Source of the DNA: Acidobacteriota bacterium
GTDB taxonomy: Bacteria > Acidobacteriota > Thermoanaerobaculia > Multivoradales > JAHEKO01
Length of the DNA stretch: 58,504 bases
Assembly: GCA_029862975.1 (NCBI GenBank)
Contig: JAOTWP010000008.1
Coordinates: forward strand, 1 to 58,504
Direction: 5' to 3'
Position numbers and translations under genes: made by a program. Below the pieces are notes generated by a model. It was not told where the DNA came from. It did no database searches and saw only the letters and a program-made list of their open reading frames with translations. Below are positions 25,646 through 34,553 of this stretch, in pieces (the first letter of the stretch is position 1; each line of letters opens with the position of its first letter).

Positions 25646-26209
25646 ATGCCCCGCATCACGAAGGTCTACACCCGCACCGGCGACGACGGTACGACGGCCC
25701 TGGGCGGCGGCCAGCGCCTGCCCAAGGACGCACCTCGCATCGAGGCCTACGGGGCGGTCGACGAGCTCAACTCCGCCCTCGGGGCGGCACTCGCGCAAGG
25801 GGTCGCCGACGAGCTCGGCCGGCGCCTGGCCACCGTCCAGAACGGCCTCTTCCACCTCGGCTCCGATCTCTGCATCCTCGAGGAGGACAAGGCGACCCTG
25901 CCGGTGCCGCGGATCGAAGAGCGCCACGTCCGGGAGCTCGAGGAGTGGATCGACGAGCTCGGCGCCGACCTGCCGGCGCTCGAGAACTTCATCCTCCCCG
26001 GCGGCTCGCGCGGCGCCGCGCGGCTGCACGTCGCCCGCACCGTCTGCCGCCGCGCCGAGCGCCGGGTCGTGACCCTGGCCCGCGAGGAGAGGGTCGGCGA
26101 GTGGACGGTCCGCTACCTGAACCGGCTCTCCGACCTGCTGTTCGTGGCGGCCCGCTACGAGAACCACCACCGCGGCGTCGGCGACGTCCTCTGGGACAGC
26201 CGGGCCTGA
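25646..26209 (+). CDS. ATP:cob(I)alamin adenosyltransferase, PduO type
   Basis: 187 residues, the full length of the MMAB/PduO-type family. It has the N-terminal [21 protein letters not shown]-binding strand, the [12 protein letters not shown] helix, [19 protein letters not shown] with the conserved Arg, and the C-terminal [17 protein letters not shown]. It makes adenosylcobalamin from cob(I)alamin, so the organism uses AdoCbl-dependent enzymes or salvages B12. GAGGAA precedes the start. The gene converges on pilB. Confidence 0.95.
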   Translation: MPRITKVYTRTGDDGTTALGGGQRLPKDAPRIEAYGAVDELNSALGAALAQGVADELGRRLATVQNGLFHLGSDLCILEEDKATLPVPRIEERHVRELEEWIDELGADLPALENFILPGGSRGAARLHVARTVCRRAERRVVTLAREERVGEWTVRYLNRLSDLLFVAARYENHHRGVGDVLWDSRA

Positions 26210-26220
26210 CCGCCGGCCGG

Positions 26221-27969
26221 CTAATCGTGGACGGTCTCGCGGACGACCTCTTCGATCGTCGTGATGCCGTCGCGGATCTTCTGCAGCCCGCTCTGGCGTA
26301 GCGAGAGCATCTCGTTGGCCAGGGTCCGCTCGCGGATCTCGTAGGCGCTGGCGCCGGAGAGGATGAGGTCGCGGATGTCGTCGTCCACCTCCATGACCTC
26401 GAAGAGCCCGAGGCGGCCCTTGTAGCCGGTGTTCGAGCAGCGCTCGCAGCCCCGGCCCTTGTAGAGCTGGAGGGTCTGCGCCTCCTGCGGCGAGAAGCCG
26501 AGGTTGACGAGGCTCTGGGCGGGCACCTTGATCGCCTCCTTGCAGGTCGTGCAGATGACCCGCACGAGGCGCTGGGCGACGACGAGATGGACGGAGCTGG
26601 CGACGAGGAACGGCTCGACGCCCATGTTCATGAGCCGGCTCACCGAGGACGGCGCGTCGTTCGTGTGCAGCGTGGAGAGCACGAGGTGGCCGGTCATCGC
26701 GGCCTTGATCGCCACCTCGGCGGTCTCGAAGTCGCGGATCTCGCCAACGAGGATGATGTTCGGGTCCTGGCGCAGGAACGAGCGCATCGAGGCGGCGAAG
26801 TTGAGACCGATCTGCTCCTTGACCTGGACCTGGTTGATGCCGGTGAGGTTGAACTCGACCGGATCCTCGGCCGTCATGATGTTGGTCTCGGGCGAGTTGA
26901 TGCGCGACAGCGCCGAATAGAGCGTGTTCGTCTTGCCCGATCCGGTGGGACCGGTGACGAGCACCATGCCGTAGGGCCGGAAGATGGCCTGCTCGAAGCG
27001 CCGCAACGAGTCGGTCTCGAAGCCGAGCTTCATCATGTCGAGCATCAGCTTGTCTTTGTCGAGCAGGCGCATGACGATCTTCTCGCCGAAGATCGTCGGC
27101 AGGGTCGAGACCCGGAAGTCGAGGTCCTTGACCTTGCCCTTGGCCTTGGTCTTGATCTTGATCCGGCCGTCCTGCGGCAGCCGCTTCTCGGCGATGTCCA
27201 GCCGCGCCATGATCTTCAGCCGGCTCGTGATCGCCTCCTTGAGCTTCATCGGCGGCCGCATCATCTCGTAGAGCACGCCGTCGATGCGGTAGCGGACGCG
27301 ATACTCCTTCTCGTAGGTCTCGATGTGGATGTCCGAGGCGTTGCGCTTGATGGCGTCGGTCAGGATGATGTTGACGAGCCGGACGACCGGCGCTTCCTCG
27401 GACTGCTGCTCGAGAGCCCGGAGGTCGATCTCCTCTTCGTCGTCGAGGACCTCGAGGTCCGCTTCGTCGGAGTCCGCGATGTCCTCCATGACCTTGCGCA
27501 GCTCGATCGCGTGGGTCGAGCCGTGGTACTCGTCGATCGCTTCGCGCAGGGCCGTATCCGAGGCGACGACGGGCTCCACGGTGTAGCCGGTCATGAACTT
27601 GATGTCGTCCATGGCAAAGACGTTCGTGGGGTCCGCCATGGCGATGGTCAGCTTGGCGCCCGTCTTGGCGACCGGCAGGACGGTGTACTTGCGCGACACC
27701 TCGGCCGGCACGAGCTGGATGATCGCTTCGTCGATCTCGAGGCCCGTCAAGTCGACGGCCGGCACCCCGTAGCGATCGGCGAGGAACTCGACGAGCTCGG
27801 GGTCGGTCATGAACCCGAGGCGCACCAGGTGGGTGCCGAGCCGGCCGCCTTCCTGGCGCTGCGCGTCGAGCCCCTCACGCAGCTGATCGCCGGAGATCTT
27901 GCCCGCCTCGACGAGCAGATCGCCCAGGCGATTGCCTCCACGCTCGGAAGTAGTCGAGCCTATTGCCAT
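26221..27969 (-). CDS. pilB: Type IV pilus extension ATPase PilB (GspE family)
   Basis: 582 residues. Tandem MshEN-type repeats at the N-terminus (RLGDLLVEAGKIS, RLGTHLVRLGFMT) are the c-di-GMP-binding signature. The secretion ATPase has Walker A GPTGSGKTNTLY, an Asp box (TAEDPVEFNLTGINQVQV), Walker B ILVGEIRDFETAEVA and a His box, LSTLHTNDAPS. A zinc tetracysteine (CTTC ... CERC) precedes the C-terminus. It powers pilus polymerisation. No other pil gene is adjacent. A TTGACG-N17-TACAAT promoter places the transcription start at or beside the ATG, and there is no Shine-Dalgarno. Confidence 0.95.
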   Translation of the reverse strand: MAIGSTTSERGGNRLGDLLVEAGKISGDQLREGLDAQRQEGGRLGTHLVRLGFMTDPELVEFLADRYGVPAVDLTGLEIDEAIIQLVPAEVSRKYTVLPVAKTGAKLTIAMADPTNVFAMDDIKFMTGYTVEPVVASDTALREAIDEYHGSTHAIELRKVMEDIADSDEADLEVLDDEEEIDLRALEQQSEEAPVVRLVNIILTDAIKRNASDIHIETYEKEYRVRYRIDGVLYEMMRPPMKLKEAITSRLKIMARLDIAEKRLPQDGRIKIKTKAKGKVKDLDFRVSTLPTIFGEKIVMRLLDKDKLMLDMMKLGFETDSLRRFEQAIFRPYGMVLVTGPTGSGKTNTLYSALSRINSPETNIMTAEDPVEFNLTGINQVQVKEQIGLNFAASMRSFLRQDPNIILVGEIRDFETAEVAIKAAMTGHLVLSTLHTNDAPSSVSRLMNMGVEPFLVASSVHLVVAQRLVRVICTTCKEAIKVPAQSLVNLGFSPQEAQTLQLYKGRGCERCSNTGYKGRLGLFEVMEVDDDIRDLILSGASAYEIRERTLANEMLSLRQSGLQKIRDGITTIEEVVRETVHD

Positions 27970-27977
27970 GACCGCCG

Positions 27978-28006
27978 ATTGTATCGACGGACCCGGCCCT
28001 CGTCAA
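27978..28006 (-). promoter_or_regulatory. Sigma70 promoter of pilB, near-leaderless
   Basis: On the minus strand TTGACG (28006-28001), a 17-base spacer and TACAAT (27983-27978) form a near-consensus promoter. Only eight bases separate the -10 from the pilB ATG, so the transcript should begin within a few bases of the start codon. Confidence 0.7.
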
Positions 28007-28046
28007 AACCGGTGACGGTCGAACAAACGACGACCAAAAAAGGCAC

Positions 28047-29066
28047 TTAGCGGCTGTCCACCCGGTCGAGCACGAGCCCGGCGCGGGCGACGAGCTCGCC
28101 GGGCTCGATGGCGAGCAGGCAGGCCTTCGGCGCGTCCAGCCGCTTGTAACAGAAGCTGCACGGCAGGGGATGCGCGACGTTGCTCTCCGGCGCGCCGTAG
28201 GCCCCGTTGCGGGCCGGATCCGTCGGCCCGAGGACGCAGACGACCGGCGTGCCCAGCGCCGCCGCCAGGTGGAGGGGGCCCGTGTCGCCGGCGAGGAGGA
28301 TCCGGGCGCCGCGCAGGTGGGCCGCGAGCCCCTCGAGGGTGAGCGCCGGGACGACGCGGGCGGCGCCGCCCGCGGCACGCCCGACCTCCGCGGCCAGCTC
28401 CTCCTCGCCGGGCCCGGCGAGCACGCCGACCTCGAGACCGCGGGCCGCCGCGAGCTCGCCGGCGACGCGCCCCCAACGCTCCGGCGGGTACTCCTTGTTG
28501 CGCCACCCGGCGCCGGGGTGGATCAGCACCGGGGGCGTGGCCGTCGCGGCCGGTGGCCCGCGGAGGATCGCCGCCGCGCCGAAATCCACGCTGCGGTCCG
28601 AGATTCCGAGGCCGGCAAGCAGGGACATCGCGCGGTCGACCGCGTGCGCCCCCACGAGCGCGACGGGCTCGCTGATCCACAGCGCGCTCGACGGCTCTCG
28701 CCGGTCCCGGCGGGCGGCCCCGATCCGCCGGTCGGCGCCGCTCAAGGCGGCGAGCGCCGCGCTCTTGTGGTTGCCCATGGCGTCGATCACGATCTCCGGC
28801 GCGAACGCGTCGAGCACCCGCCAGAAGGAGGCGACCGCGCGCCGGGTGGCCGTCGCGAAGGGCTCCCGCCGCCAGTCCGCGAGAGCGATCTCGAGAACGT
28901 CGTCGACGGCGGGGTGGCCGCGCAGGAGCGGCGCGAGCCGCCGCTCCACCAGCCAGCCGATCCGCGCGTCGGGCCGGTGACGGCGCAGCGCGCTCGCCAG
29001 CGGCATCGTGTGCACCACGTCGCCCAGGGCGCCGGTGCGAACGACGAGGATCCGGGTGGCGCTCAT
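28047..29066 (-). CDS. Glycosyltransferase family 9 (LPS heptosyltransferase)
   Basis: 339 residues of GT-B fold. The N-terminal ILVVRTGALGDVVHTMPLA is the GT9 signature. The C-terminal half has VLIHPGAGWRNKEYPPERWG and the nucleotide-sugar site ILLAGDTGPLHLAAALGTPVVCVLGPTDP. A C-terminal CSFCYKRLDAPKACL Cys cluster resembles the ending of many WaaC/WaaF relatives. It transfers heptose to the LPS core in the cytoplasm. It lies 14 bases after rfaE2 and two genes after rfaE1, which make its ADP-heptose donor. Whether it is WaaC, F or Q type cannot be decided here. Confidence 0.92.
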   Translation of the reverse strand: MSATRILVVRTGALGDVVHTMPLASALRRHRPDARIGWLVERRLAPLLRGHPAVDDVLEIALADWRREPFATATRRAVASFWRVLDAFAPEIVIDAMGNHKSAALAALSGADRRIGAARRDRREPSSALWISEPVALVGAHAVDRAMSLLAGLGISDRSVDFGAAAILRGPPAATATPPVLIHPGAGWRNKEYPPERWGRVAGELAAARGLEVGVLAGPGEEELAAEVGRAAGGAARVVPALTLEGLAAHLRGARILLAGDTGPLHLAAALGTPVVCVLGPTDPARNGAYGAPESNVAHPLPCSFCYKRLDAPKACLLAIEPGELVARAGLVLDRVDSR

Positions 29067-29079
29067 CGCCGGCCGCGAC

Positions 29080-29562
29080 TCAGCCCCGGCCCGGCCCTCT
29101 CGCGATCGCGATCAGGTCCGACGTCGAGTGCTCCTTGGGGTCGCCCACGAGAACGGTGCGGCCGCCGTAGGCGCGCACCGCCGCGTACTCGGGAACCCGC
29201 TCCGGCGAGCCGTAGTCGGTGCCCTTGCAGTGGACCTCGGGGCGCAGGAGGCCGATGAGCGGGGCGGGGCTGTCGCCCTCGAAGATCGTCACGTAATCGA
29301 CGGCGGCGAGCGCCGCCAGCAGCTCGGCCCGCTCCGCCGCGGGCACGATCGGGCGTCCCGGCCCCTTGAGCCGCCGCACCGAGGCGTCGTCGTTGATGGC
29401 GACGACGAGGACGTCGGCCTGCGCCGCGGCCGCCGTGAGGTAGCGGACGTGGCCCACGTGGAGCAGGTCGAAGTGGCCGTTGGCCAGCGCCACGCTCGAG
29501 CCGGCAGCCCGCCGGCCCTCGAGCTCGGCCGCGAGCGCCGCGGGGCTCACGACGCGGCCCAC
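29080..29562 (-). CDS. rfaE2: D-glycero-beta-D-manno-heptose 1-phosphate adenylyltransferase
   Basis: 160 residues, a nucleotidyltransferase domain with [18 protein letters not shown] (HxGH type) and the C-terminal STSDLIAIA-like STSxxI signature. It corresponds to the C-terminal half of the bifunctional E. coli HldE. It forms ADP-heptose from heptose 1-phosphate. Its start overlaps the end of the kinase gene by 16 bases, so the two halves are split but coupled. Confidence 0.95.
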   Translation of the reverse strand: MGRVVSPAALAAELEGRRAAGSSVALANGHFDLLHVGHVRYLTAAAAQADVLVVAINDDASVRRLKGPGRPIVPAAERAELLAALAAVDYVTIFEGDSPAPLIGLLRPEVHCKGTDYGSPERVPEYAAVRAYGGRTVLVGDPKEHSTSDLIAIARGPGRG

Positions 29563-30587
29563 GAGACCCTCGCGAGCAGGCCGGAGCCGGCGGTCACCGC
29601 CGCCGCGAGCTCCGCGCGGTCAAGCGTCGCCGTCCCCATCTTCATGACGACGACCCCGCCCGCGTAGTTGGCCAGAAGCGCCGCTTCGAGCGGCGTCGCT
29701 CCGGCGGCCGTGGCGAGGGCGAAGGTGCCGATCACCGTGTCGCCGGCGCCGGTGACGTCCGCCACCTGGGTCGTGCCGTGGACCGGCAGGTGGATGGTGG
29801 CGGTGCCGGTGAACAGGCTCATGCCGGAGCTGCCACGGGTGACGAGCAGCGTCGGGCAGGCGAGCCTCCGCCGCAGCTCGCGGCCGCTGCCGTCGAGGTC
29901 GTCGTCGAGGCTTCGGCCCAGCAGGCTCTCGGCCTCCTCGGCGTTCGGCGTGGCGGCGTCGACGCCGGCGAAGTCGGCCAGGCGGTGGCGGCTGTCGCAG
30001 AGCACGCGGCCACCGGCCGCCATGGCGGTGCGCAGCGGCTCGACCATCGCCGGCTGGACGATCCCGTAGCCGTAGTCCGACAGCACCCCCACGCGTGCCT
30101 CGTTCTTCCAGGCCGACAGCGCGCGCTGGAACGTCGTGAGCTCCGCGGCGCCGGGCTCGATCGAGTCCTCGACGTCGTAGCGCACGATCTGCTGCTTGAT
30201 GGCATGGCGCCCGCCGCCGAGGATGCGGACCTTGGTCGGGGTGCGGTAGCCGGCGTTGACGGCGATGCCGCTCGTGGCGATGCCGCGCTCCTCGAAGCAC
30301 GCCACGAGCTCGCGGCCGCTCGCGTCGTCGCCGACCACTCCGAGCGGCAGGGGACGGCCGCCCAGCGCCGCGACGTTGGCCACGGCGTTGGCGCCGCCGC
30401 CCGGAACGAGGACCTCGCTCTCGTGGCGCAGGATGAGGACCGGCGCCTCCCGGCTGATGCGTTTGGGCGTCCCGGTGACGAAGCGGTCCGCGACCATGTC
30501 GGCGAGCATGATCACCGGCCGCCCGGCCATGGCATCGACCAGGCCGAGCAAACGGGAGGTGGATGGAAGTCCTTCTTCTTGAGGCAT
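29547..30587 (-). CDS. rfaE1: D-beta-D-heptose 7-phosphate kinase (PfkB family)
   Basis: 346 residues from the ATG at 30587. An alternative ATG at 30614 adds nine residues. It matches the N-terminal half of Hld[47 protein letters not shown] and the PfkB signature [18 protein letters not shown] with the catalytic Asp. It phosphorylates heptose 7-phosphate for LPS core synthesis. Neither start has a Shine-Dalgarno. The 30587 start lies nine bases after a perfect TATAAT, which favours it as a leaderless start. It heads the rfaE1-rfaE2-heptosyltransferase operon. Confidence 0.9.
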   Translation of the reverse strand: MPQEEGLPSTSRLLGLVDAMAGRPVIMLADMVADRFVTGTPKRISREAPVLILRHESEVLVPGGGANAVANVAALGGRPLPLGVVGDDASGRELVACFEERGIATSGIAVNAGYRTPTKVRILGGGRHAIKQQIVRYDVEDSIEPGAAELTTFQRALSAWKNEARVGVLSDYGYGIVQPAMVEPLRTAMAAGGRVLCDSRHRLADFAGVDAATPNAEEAESLLGRSLDDDLDGSGRELRRRLACPTLLVTRGSSGMSLFTGTATIHLPVHGTTQVADVTGAGDTVIGTFALATAAGATPLEAALLANYAGGVVVMKMGTATLDRAELAAAVTAGSGLLARVSWAAS

Positions 30588-30596
30588 TTGCGTGGG

Positions 30597-30604
30597 ATTA
30601 TACA
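30597..30604. promoter_or_regulatory. Overlapping divergent -10 elements (candidate bidirectional promoter)
   Basis: The minus strand reads TATAAT (30602-30597) nine bases before the rfaE1 ATG. The plus strand reads TATACA (30599-30604) eight bases before the midA ATG. The two -10 elements overlap, and both genes lack a Shine-Dalgarno. A -35-like TTGAGG (30579-30584) exists for the plus direction but with a short 14-base spacer. No good -35 is seen for the minus direction. Confidence 0.5.
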
Positions 30605-30612
30605 CTTCGCTC

Positions 30613-31710
30613 ATGAGCACGCCGTCGGCACGACTGCTGCGCCGCATCGAGCGGGACGGGCCTCTGCCGTTCGCCGAGTTTATGGACGAAGCCCTCTACG
30701 GAGAAGGGGGCTACTACGCGACGCCGAGACCGCGCATCGGTCCGGCGGGCGATTACGTGACGGGCGCCTCGATCTCGCCGCTCTTCGGGGCGTCGACCGC
30801 GCGGCTCCTCGAGCGGCTCGGCGAGCGTCTGGGCGGTGACGCCGACCTGCTGGAGGCCGGCTACGGCGACGGCAGCCACCTGGAGGCCGTGGTCGCGGCG
30901 CTCGCCCCCGGGCATCGCGGCCGGCTTCTGGGCTGGGAGCGGGTGACGCGCCCGCTCCCCGCGCCCGTCGTCGATCTGCCCGCGCTCGAGGCGGTCGCCG
31001 CCTCGCGGGTCCGCGGCCTCGTCTTCTCCTACGAGCTCTTCGACGCGCTGCCGTTTCACCGCTTCCGGCGGGCCGGCGACGGCTGGGAGGAGCTGCGGGT
31101 GGAGGCGCGCGACGGCGGCTTCGCCTGGCGGCGGGCTCCGCTCTCGCGGCCCGAGCTGTCGCCCCTCGTAGAGCCCTACGCCGAGCTGGCTCAGGACGGA
31201 CAGATCGTCGACCTCGCGCCGGCGTGGACGTCGCTCTATGCACGGCTCGCCGCGGCTCTCGACGCGGGCCTCCTCGTCACCTGCGACTACGGCTTCGAGC
31301 GCCACCGGCTCCTCGATCCGCGGATCCGGCGCCACGGCACCCTCGCCTGCTACCGCCGGCACAGAGTGCACCGCAACCCGTTCGTCGACGTGGGCCGGCA
31401 GGACATCACGGCCCACGTGGACTTCTCGGCCTTGATCGCGGAGGGCGAGCGCGCCGGTCTCGGGACCCTCGGCCTCGTGTCCCAGGCCGAGTGGCTGGGC
31501 GCCTGCGGCGTCTTCGACGGCCTGGACCGCGCCGCCCCGGGGACCCGCCTGGAAGCGGCTCGGCTGCTCGATCCGGCGGCGATGGGAACCGAGATCCGGG
31601 TGCTCGTGCAGGCGCGGGAGGTGGACGCCGGCGGGCTCTTCGATCTGCCTCTCAGGGCTCCGAGATCGGCTCCCGCCCCCGCCCGCCGGGGCGCTCGCGC
31701 GCTTTCTTGA
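30613..31710 (+). CDS. MidA/NDUFAF7-type SAM-dependent methyltransferase
   Basis: 365 residues. It has the family N-terminus [21 protein letters not shown] (the FMxxALY...GYY signature), the motif-I region [30 protein letters not shown], and the C-terminal [19 protein letters not shown], a MidA hallmark. The eukaryotic homologue NDUFAF7 dimethylates a conserved Arg of the 49-kDa subunit (NuoD) during complex I assembly. The gene sits directly upstream of nuoA with the nuo promoter overlapping its stop codon, so the same role is a strong inference. A GTG at 30592 is an alternative start. The canonical GxGxG is GYGDG here. Confidence 0.88.
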   Translation: MSTPSARLLRRIERDGPLPFAEFMDEALYGEGGYYATPRPRIGPAGDYVTGASISPLFGASTARLLERLGERLGGDADLLEAGYGDGSHLEAVVAALAPGHRGRLLGWERVTRPLPAPVVDLPALEAVAASRVRGLVFSYELFDALPFHRFRRAGDGWEELRVEARDGGFAWRRAPLSRPELSPLVEPYAELAQDGQIVDLAPAWTSLYARLAAALDAGLLVTCDYGFERHRLLDPRIRRHGTLACYRRHRVHRNPFVDVGRQDITAHVDFSALIAEGERAGLGTLGLVSQAEWLGACGVFDGLDRAAPGTRLEAARLLDPAAMGTEIRVLVQAREVDAGGLFDLPLRAPRSAPAPARRGARALS

Positions 31711-31734
31711 CACCCCCCGAGCCTCCGGTAGAAT
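31707..31734 (+). promoter_or_regulatory. Sigma70 promoter of the nuo operon
   Basis: TTGACA (31707-31712), a 16-base spacer, then TAGAAT (31729-31734). The -35 is perfect and overlaps the midA stop codon. The predicted start of transcription is near 31741, giving a leader of about 53 bases. That leader contains a 6-bp hairpin (GAAGAA tccc TTCTTC, 31768-31783) and no ordinary Shine-Dalgarno next to the nuoA ATG. Confidence 0.75.
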
Positions 31735-31793
31735 GGCCGCGCTCGCCAGGTCGCGCTTCGCTCGAGAGAAGAATCCCTTCTTCGGTATCGCTG

Positions 31794-32168
31794 ATGGAGA
31801 ACTATCTTCCGATCCTGGTCTTCGCCCTGTTCTCCATCGTCTTCCTGGTGGTGACCCTGGTCGCGGCACGCCTGTTCCGGCCCGGCGGAGCCCTCTTCAA
31901 GGGCGCCTCGGCGACGATCAACGACGACCCCTACGAGTGCGGCAACCCGGCCGAGACCTTCGCCCACGACCATCGCTTCTCCATCCGTTACTACCTGATC
32001 GCCGTGCTCTTCGTCGTCTTCGACGTCGAGACGATCTTCCTCTTCCCGTGGGCCGTGCAGTTCGATCGCCTCGGCATCTTCGGCTTCGTCGAGATGATCG
32101 TCTTCCTCGTCATCCTGATCGTCGGCTACGTCTACGCGTGGCAGCGAGGGGCGCTCAATTGGGCTTGA
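31794..32168 (+). CDS. nuoA: NADH-quinone oxidoreductase subunit A
   Basis: 124 residues, three membrane helices, with the conserved PYECGNP loop ([13 protein letters not shown]) and [12 protein letters not shown] (the membrane Glu of the quinone-site arm). First gene of the complex I operon. The stop overlaps the nuoB start (TGATG). Confidence 0.97.
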   Translation: MENYLPILVFALFSIVFLVVTLVAARLFRPGGALFKGASATINDDPYECGNPAETFAHDHRFSIRYYLIAVLFVVFDVETIFLFPWAVQFDRLGIFGFVEMIVFLVILIVGYVYAWQRGALNWA

Positions 32169-32644
32169 TGGACAACGTCGAGGCCAATGTCCTCACGACC
32201 ACGTACGACAAGATCTTCAACTGGGCGCGGCGCTCGGCCATCTGGCCGATGCAGTTCGGCCTGGCGTGCTGCGCGATCGAGATGATGGCGGTGCTCGACC
32301 CCCGGCACGACATGTCGCGCTTCGGGGCCGAGGTCTTCCGGGCCAGTCCGCGGCAGAGCGATCTGATGATCGTCGCCGGCACCGTGACGGAGAAGATGGC
32401 GCCCATCGTGCGCCGCTTGTGGGACCAGATGCCCGACCCGAAGTGGGCGATCGCCATGGGCGCGTGCGCCACCTGCGGCGGGCCGTACCGCACCTATGCC
32501 GTGACCCAGGGCGTGGACCGCGTCATCCCCGTCGACGTCTACGTGCCGGGCTGCCCGCCGCGCCCCGAGGCCCTGCTCTGGGGGCTGCTGCATCTCCAGC
32601 GCAAGATCGACCGCATGACGGTGACCCGGAAGAAGGCTTCCTGA
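32168..32644 (+). CDS. nuoB: NADH-quinone oxidoreductase subunit B
   Basis: 158 residues. It carries the ligands of the terminal cluster N2: [11 protein letters not shown] (the tandem Cys), GACATCGG and [23 protein letters not shown] and the C-terminal LQRKI are also conserved. It passes electrons from the peripheral arm to quinone next to NuoD. Start overlaps the nuoA stop. Confidence 0.97.
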   Translation: MDNVEANVLTTTYDKIFNWARRSAIWPMQFGLACCAIEMMAVLDPRHDMSRFGAEVFRASPRQSDLMIVAGTVTEKMAPIVRRLWDQMPDPKWAIAMGACATCGGPYRTYAVTQGVDRVIPVDVYVPGCPPRPEALLWGLLHLQRKIDRMTVTRKKAS

Positions 32645-32656
32645 CGGGCGGACCCG

Positions 32657-33412
32657 ATGGGCGACGAAGAGCGCAAGGGGCCGGAAGAGGCAGACGGGGC
32701 GGCGGCGCAAGCCGCGGCTGAGGCGGCCGCCAAGGCGAGGGCGGAGGCCGCGGCCAAGGCCAAGGCGGCCAAGGAGGCCGCCGAGGCGGCCAAGCCGGCC
32801 TGGGAGAGAGAGCCGAAGATCCCGGAGTGGGAGGAGGCCGGCGGCGACCCGATCGCGGCGGCGCTGGCCGAGCGCCACGGCGCGAGCCTGCTCTCGGCGC
32901 GGACGCTGGCCGGCGACCTCGTGCTCGCCGTCGAGCGCGACGCGATCCGCGAGGTCGCGCGCTCGCTGCACGACGAGCACGGGTTCACGATGCTGATCGA
33001 CATCTGCGGCGCGGACTACCCGGACCGGGAAGGCCCCCGCTTCGAGGTCGTCTACCATCTGATGAACCTGGACAGCTGCCGGCGGGTCCGGCTTCGCGTG
33101 TCCACGGACGAGGACTCGCCCGTGCCGAGCCTCGTGCCGCTGTGGCGCGGCGCCAACTGGCCGGAGCGCGAGGCGTTCGACATGTACGGGATCGGCTTTG
33201 CCGACCATCCGGACATGACGCGCATCCTCATGTGGGAGGGTTTCGAGGGTCATCCGCTGCGCAAGGACTTCCCCGTAGAAGGGATCGAGACCGGAGCGGC
33301 GATCTACCCCGAGTACTACGAAGAGGCGGCGGGACCGGTGACCGGCACGGGCACGGGGTGGAAGCCGCCGCGCGACGAAGAGGGCGCGGCCGGCGCCGCG
33401 GAGGACGCCTGA
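32657..33412 (+). CDS. nuoC: NADH-quinone oxidoreductase subunit C
   Basis: 251 residues. The core (about 60-215) is the 30-kDa subunit fold: DICGADYPDREGPRFEVVYHL, then WPEREAFDMYGIGFADHPD and GHPLRKDFP. The first ~50 residues are a highly charged Ala/Lys/Glu helix (AEAAAKARAEAAAKAKAAKE) absent from most NuoC proteins, and the C-terminus has a Gly/Thr-rich tail. It is a structural subunit of the peripheral arm. It is encoded separately from nuoD. Confidence 0.95.
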   Translation: MGDEERKGPEEADGAAAQAAAEAAAKARAEAAAKAKAAKEAAEAAKPAWEREPKIPEWEEAGGDPIAAALAERHGASLLSARTLAGDLVLAVERDAIREVARSLHDEHGFTMLIDICGADYPDREGPRFEVVYHLMNLDSCRRVRLRVSTDEDSPVPSLVPLWRGANWPEREAFDMYGIGFADHPDMTRILMWEGFEGHPLRKDFPVEGIETGAAIYPEYYEEAAGPVTGTGTGWKPPRDEEGAAGAAEDA

Positions 33413-33416
33413 CCCG

Positions 33417-34553
33417 ATGGCCGCTCCGGACACCGTGGGGACCCGGGATTCGCTCTTCGAGGTCGAGGAGATGGAGCTGGCCTTCGGGCCGCAACATCCC
33501 TCCACCCACGGCGTGCTGCGTCTCGACCTCAAGGTGGACGGCGAGCGGATCGTCGGCTGCTATCCGATCATCGGCTACCTCCATCGCGGCACGGAGAAGC
33601 TCTTCGAGCTGCACCCCTTCTTCCAGAACGTCCCGCACACCGATCGCATGGACTACGTCGCGGCGGCGACCAACAACCTGGCCTACGTGGGCGCCGTGGA
33701 GAAGCTCACCGGCCTGACCGTGCCGCCGCGCGCGGCCTACATCCGCACGATCCTCTGCGAGCTGCAGCGCATCTCGAGCCACCTGCTCTGGCTGGCGACC
33801 CACGCCATCGACATCGGCGCGATGACGCCTTTCTTCTACACCTTCCGCGAGCGCGAGGAGGTGCTCGATCTCTTCGAGGAGTACTGCGGCGCGCGGCTGA
33901 CGCTCAACTGCATGCGCCCCGGCGGGCTGCCGTTCGATCTCCCCGTGGGCTGGACGGACCGCTGCGGCGCGTTCGTCGACAAGTTTCCGGCGAAGGTCGA
34001 CGAGTACGAGGGCCTGCTCACCCACAACCGGATCTGGAAGAAGCGCACGGTGGGAATCGGGGTGATGTCGAAGGAGCAGGCCCTGCAGTACGGCGTCACG
34101 GGTCCGATGCTGCGGGCCAGCGGCGTCGGCTTCGATCTGCGCAAGGCGACCCCGTACGAGGCCTACGGGGAGGTCGACTTCGACGTGCCGGTCTTCCATG
34201 GGGGCGATACCTACGACCGCTATCTCGTGCGCATGGAGGAGATGCGGCAATCGACCCGCATCGTGCGGCAGTGTCTCGACAAGCTCCCCGACGGTCCGGT
34301 CATGGCCAAGAAGCCGCGCGTGCTCAAGGCCGCCAAGGACACCGAGGCCTACTACGCGATCGAGGGTCCCAAGGGCGAGATCGGCTTCTACATCGTGGGC
34401 AACGGCACCCCCAACCCGCAGCGCTGCCGCGTCCGGCCGCCGTCGTTCTACAACCTCCAGATCGTCCCCGAGCTGACCCAGGACCGACTGCTGTCGGACC
34501 TCGTGGCGATCGTCGGGACGACGGACATCGTTCTCGGGGAGGTCGATCGCTAG
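33417..34553 (+). CDS. nuoD: NADH-quinone oxidoreductase subunit D
   Basis: 378 residues, the 49-kDa subunit forming the quinone pocket with NuoB. It has FGPQHPSTHGVLRL, the conserved IGYLHRGTEKLFE (the Arg in HRG corresponds by position to the one methylated by NDUFAF7 in mitochondria), MTPFFYTFREREEVLDLF, and the C-terminal GTTDIVLGEVDR. In NADH-linked operons nuoE, F and G normally follow; here the next gene is nuoH. Confidence 0.97.
   Translation: MAAPDTVGTRDSLFEVEEMELAFGPQHPSTHGVLRLDLKVDGERIVGCYPIIGYLHRGTEKLFELHPFFQNVPHTDRMDYVAAATNNLAYVGAVEKLTGLTVPPRAAYIRTILCELQRISSHLLWLATHAIDIGAMTPFFYTFREREEVLDLFEEYCGARLTLNCMRPGGLPFDLPVGWTDRCGAFVDKFPAKVDEYEGLLTHNRIWKKRTVGIGVMSKEQALQYGVTGPMLRASGVGFDLRKATPYEAYGEVDFDVPVFHGGDTYDRYLVRMEEMRQSTRIVRQCLDKLPDGPVMAKKPRVLKAAKDTEAYYAIEGPKGEIGFYIVGNGTPNPQRCRVRPPSFYNLQIVPELTQDRLLSDLVAIVGTTDIVLGEVDR

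Noticed and set aside
26587-28050. A 487-codon plus-strand open frame opposite pilB
   Set aside because: pilB motifs on the minus strand are unambiguous; the frame is Asp/Val/Arg/Leu-rich shadow sequence.
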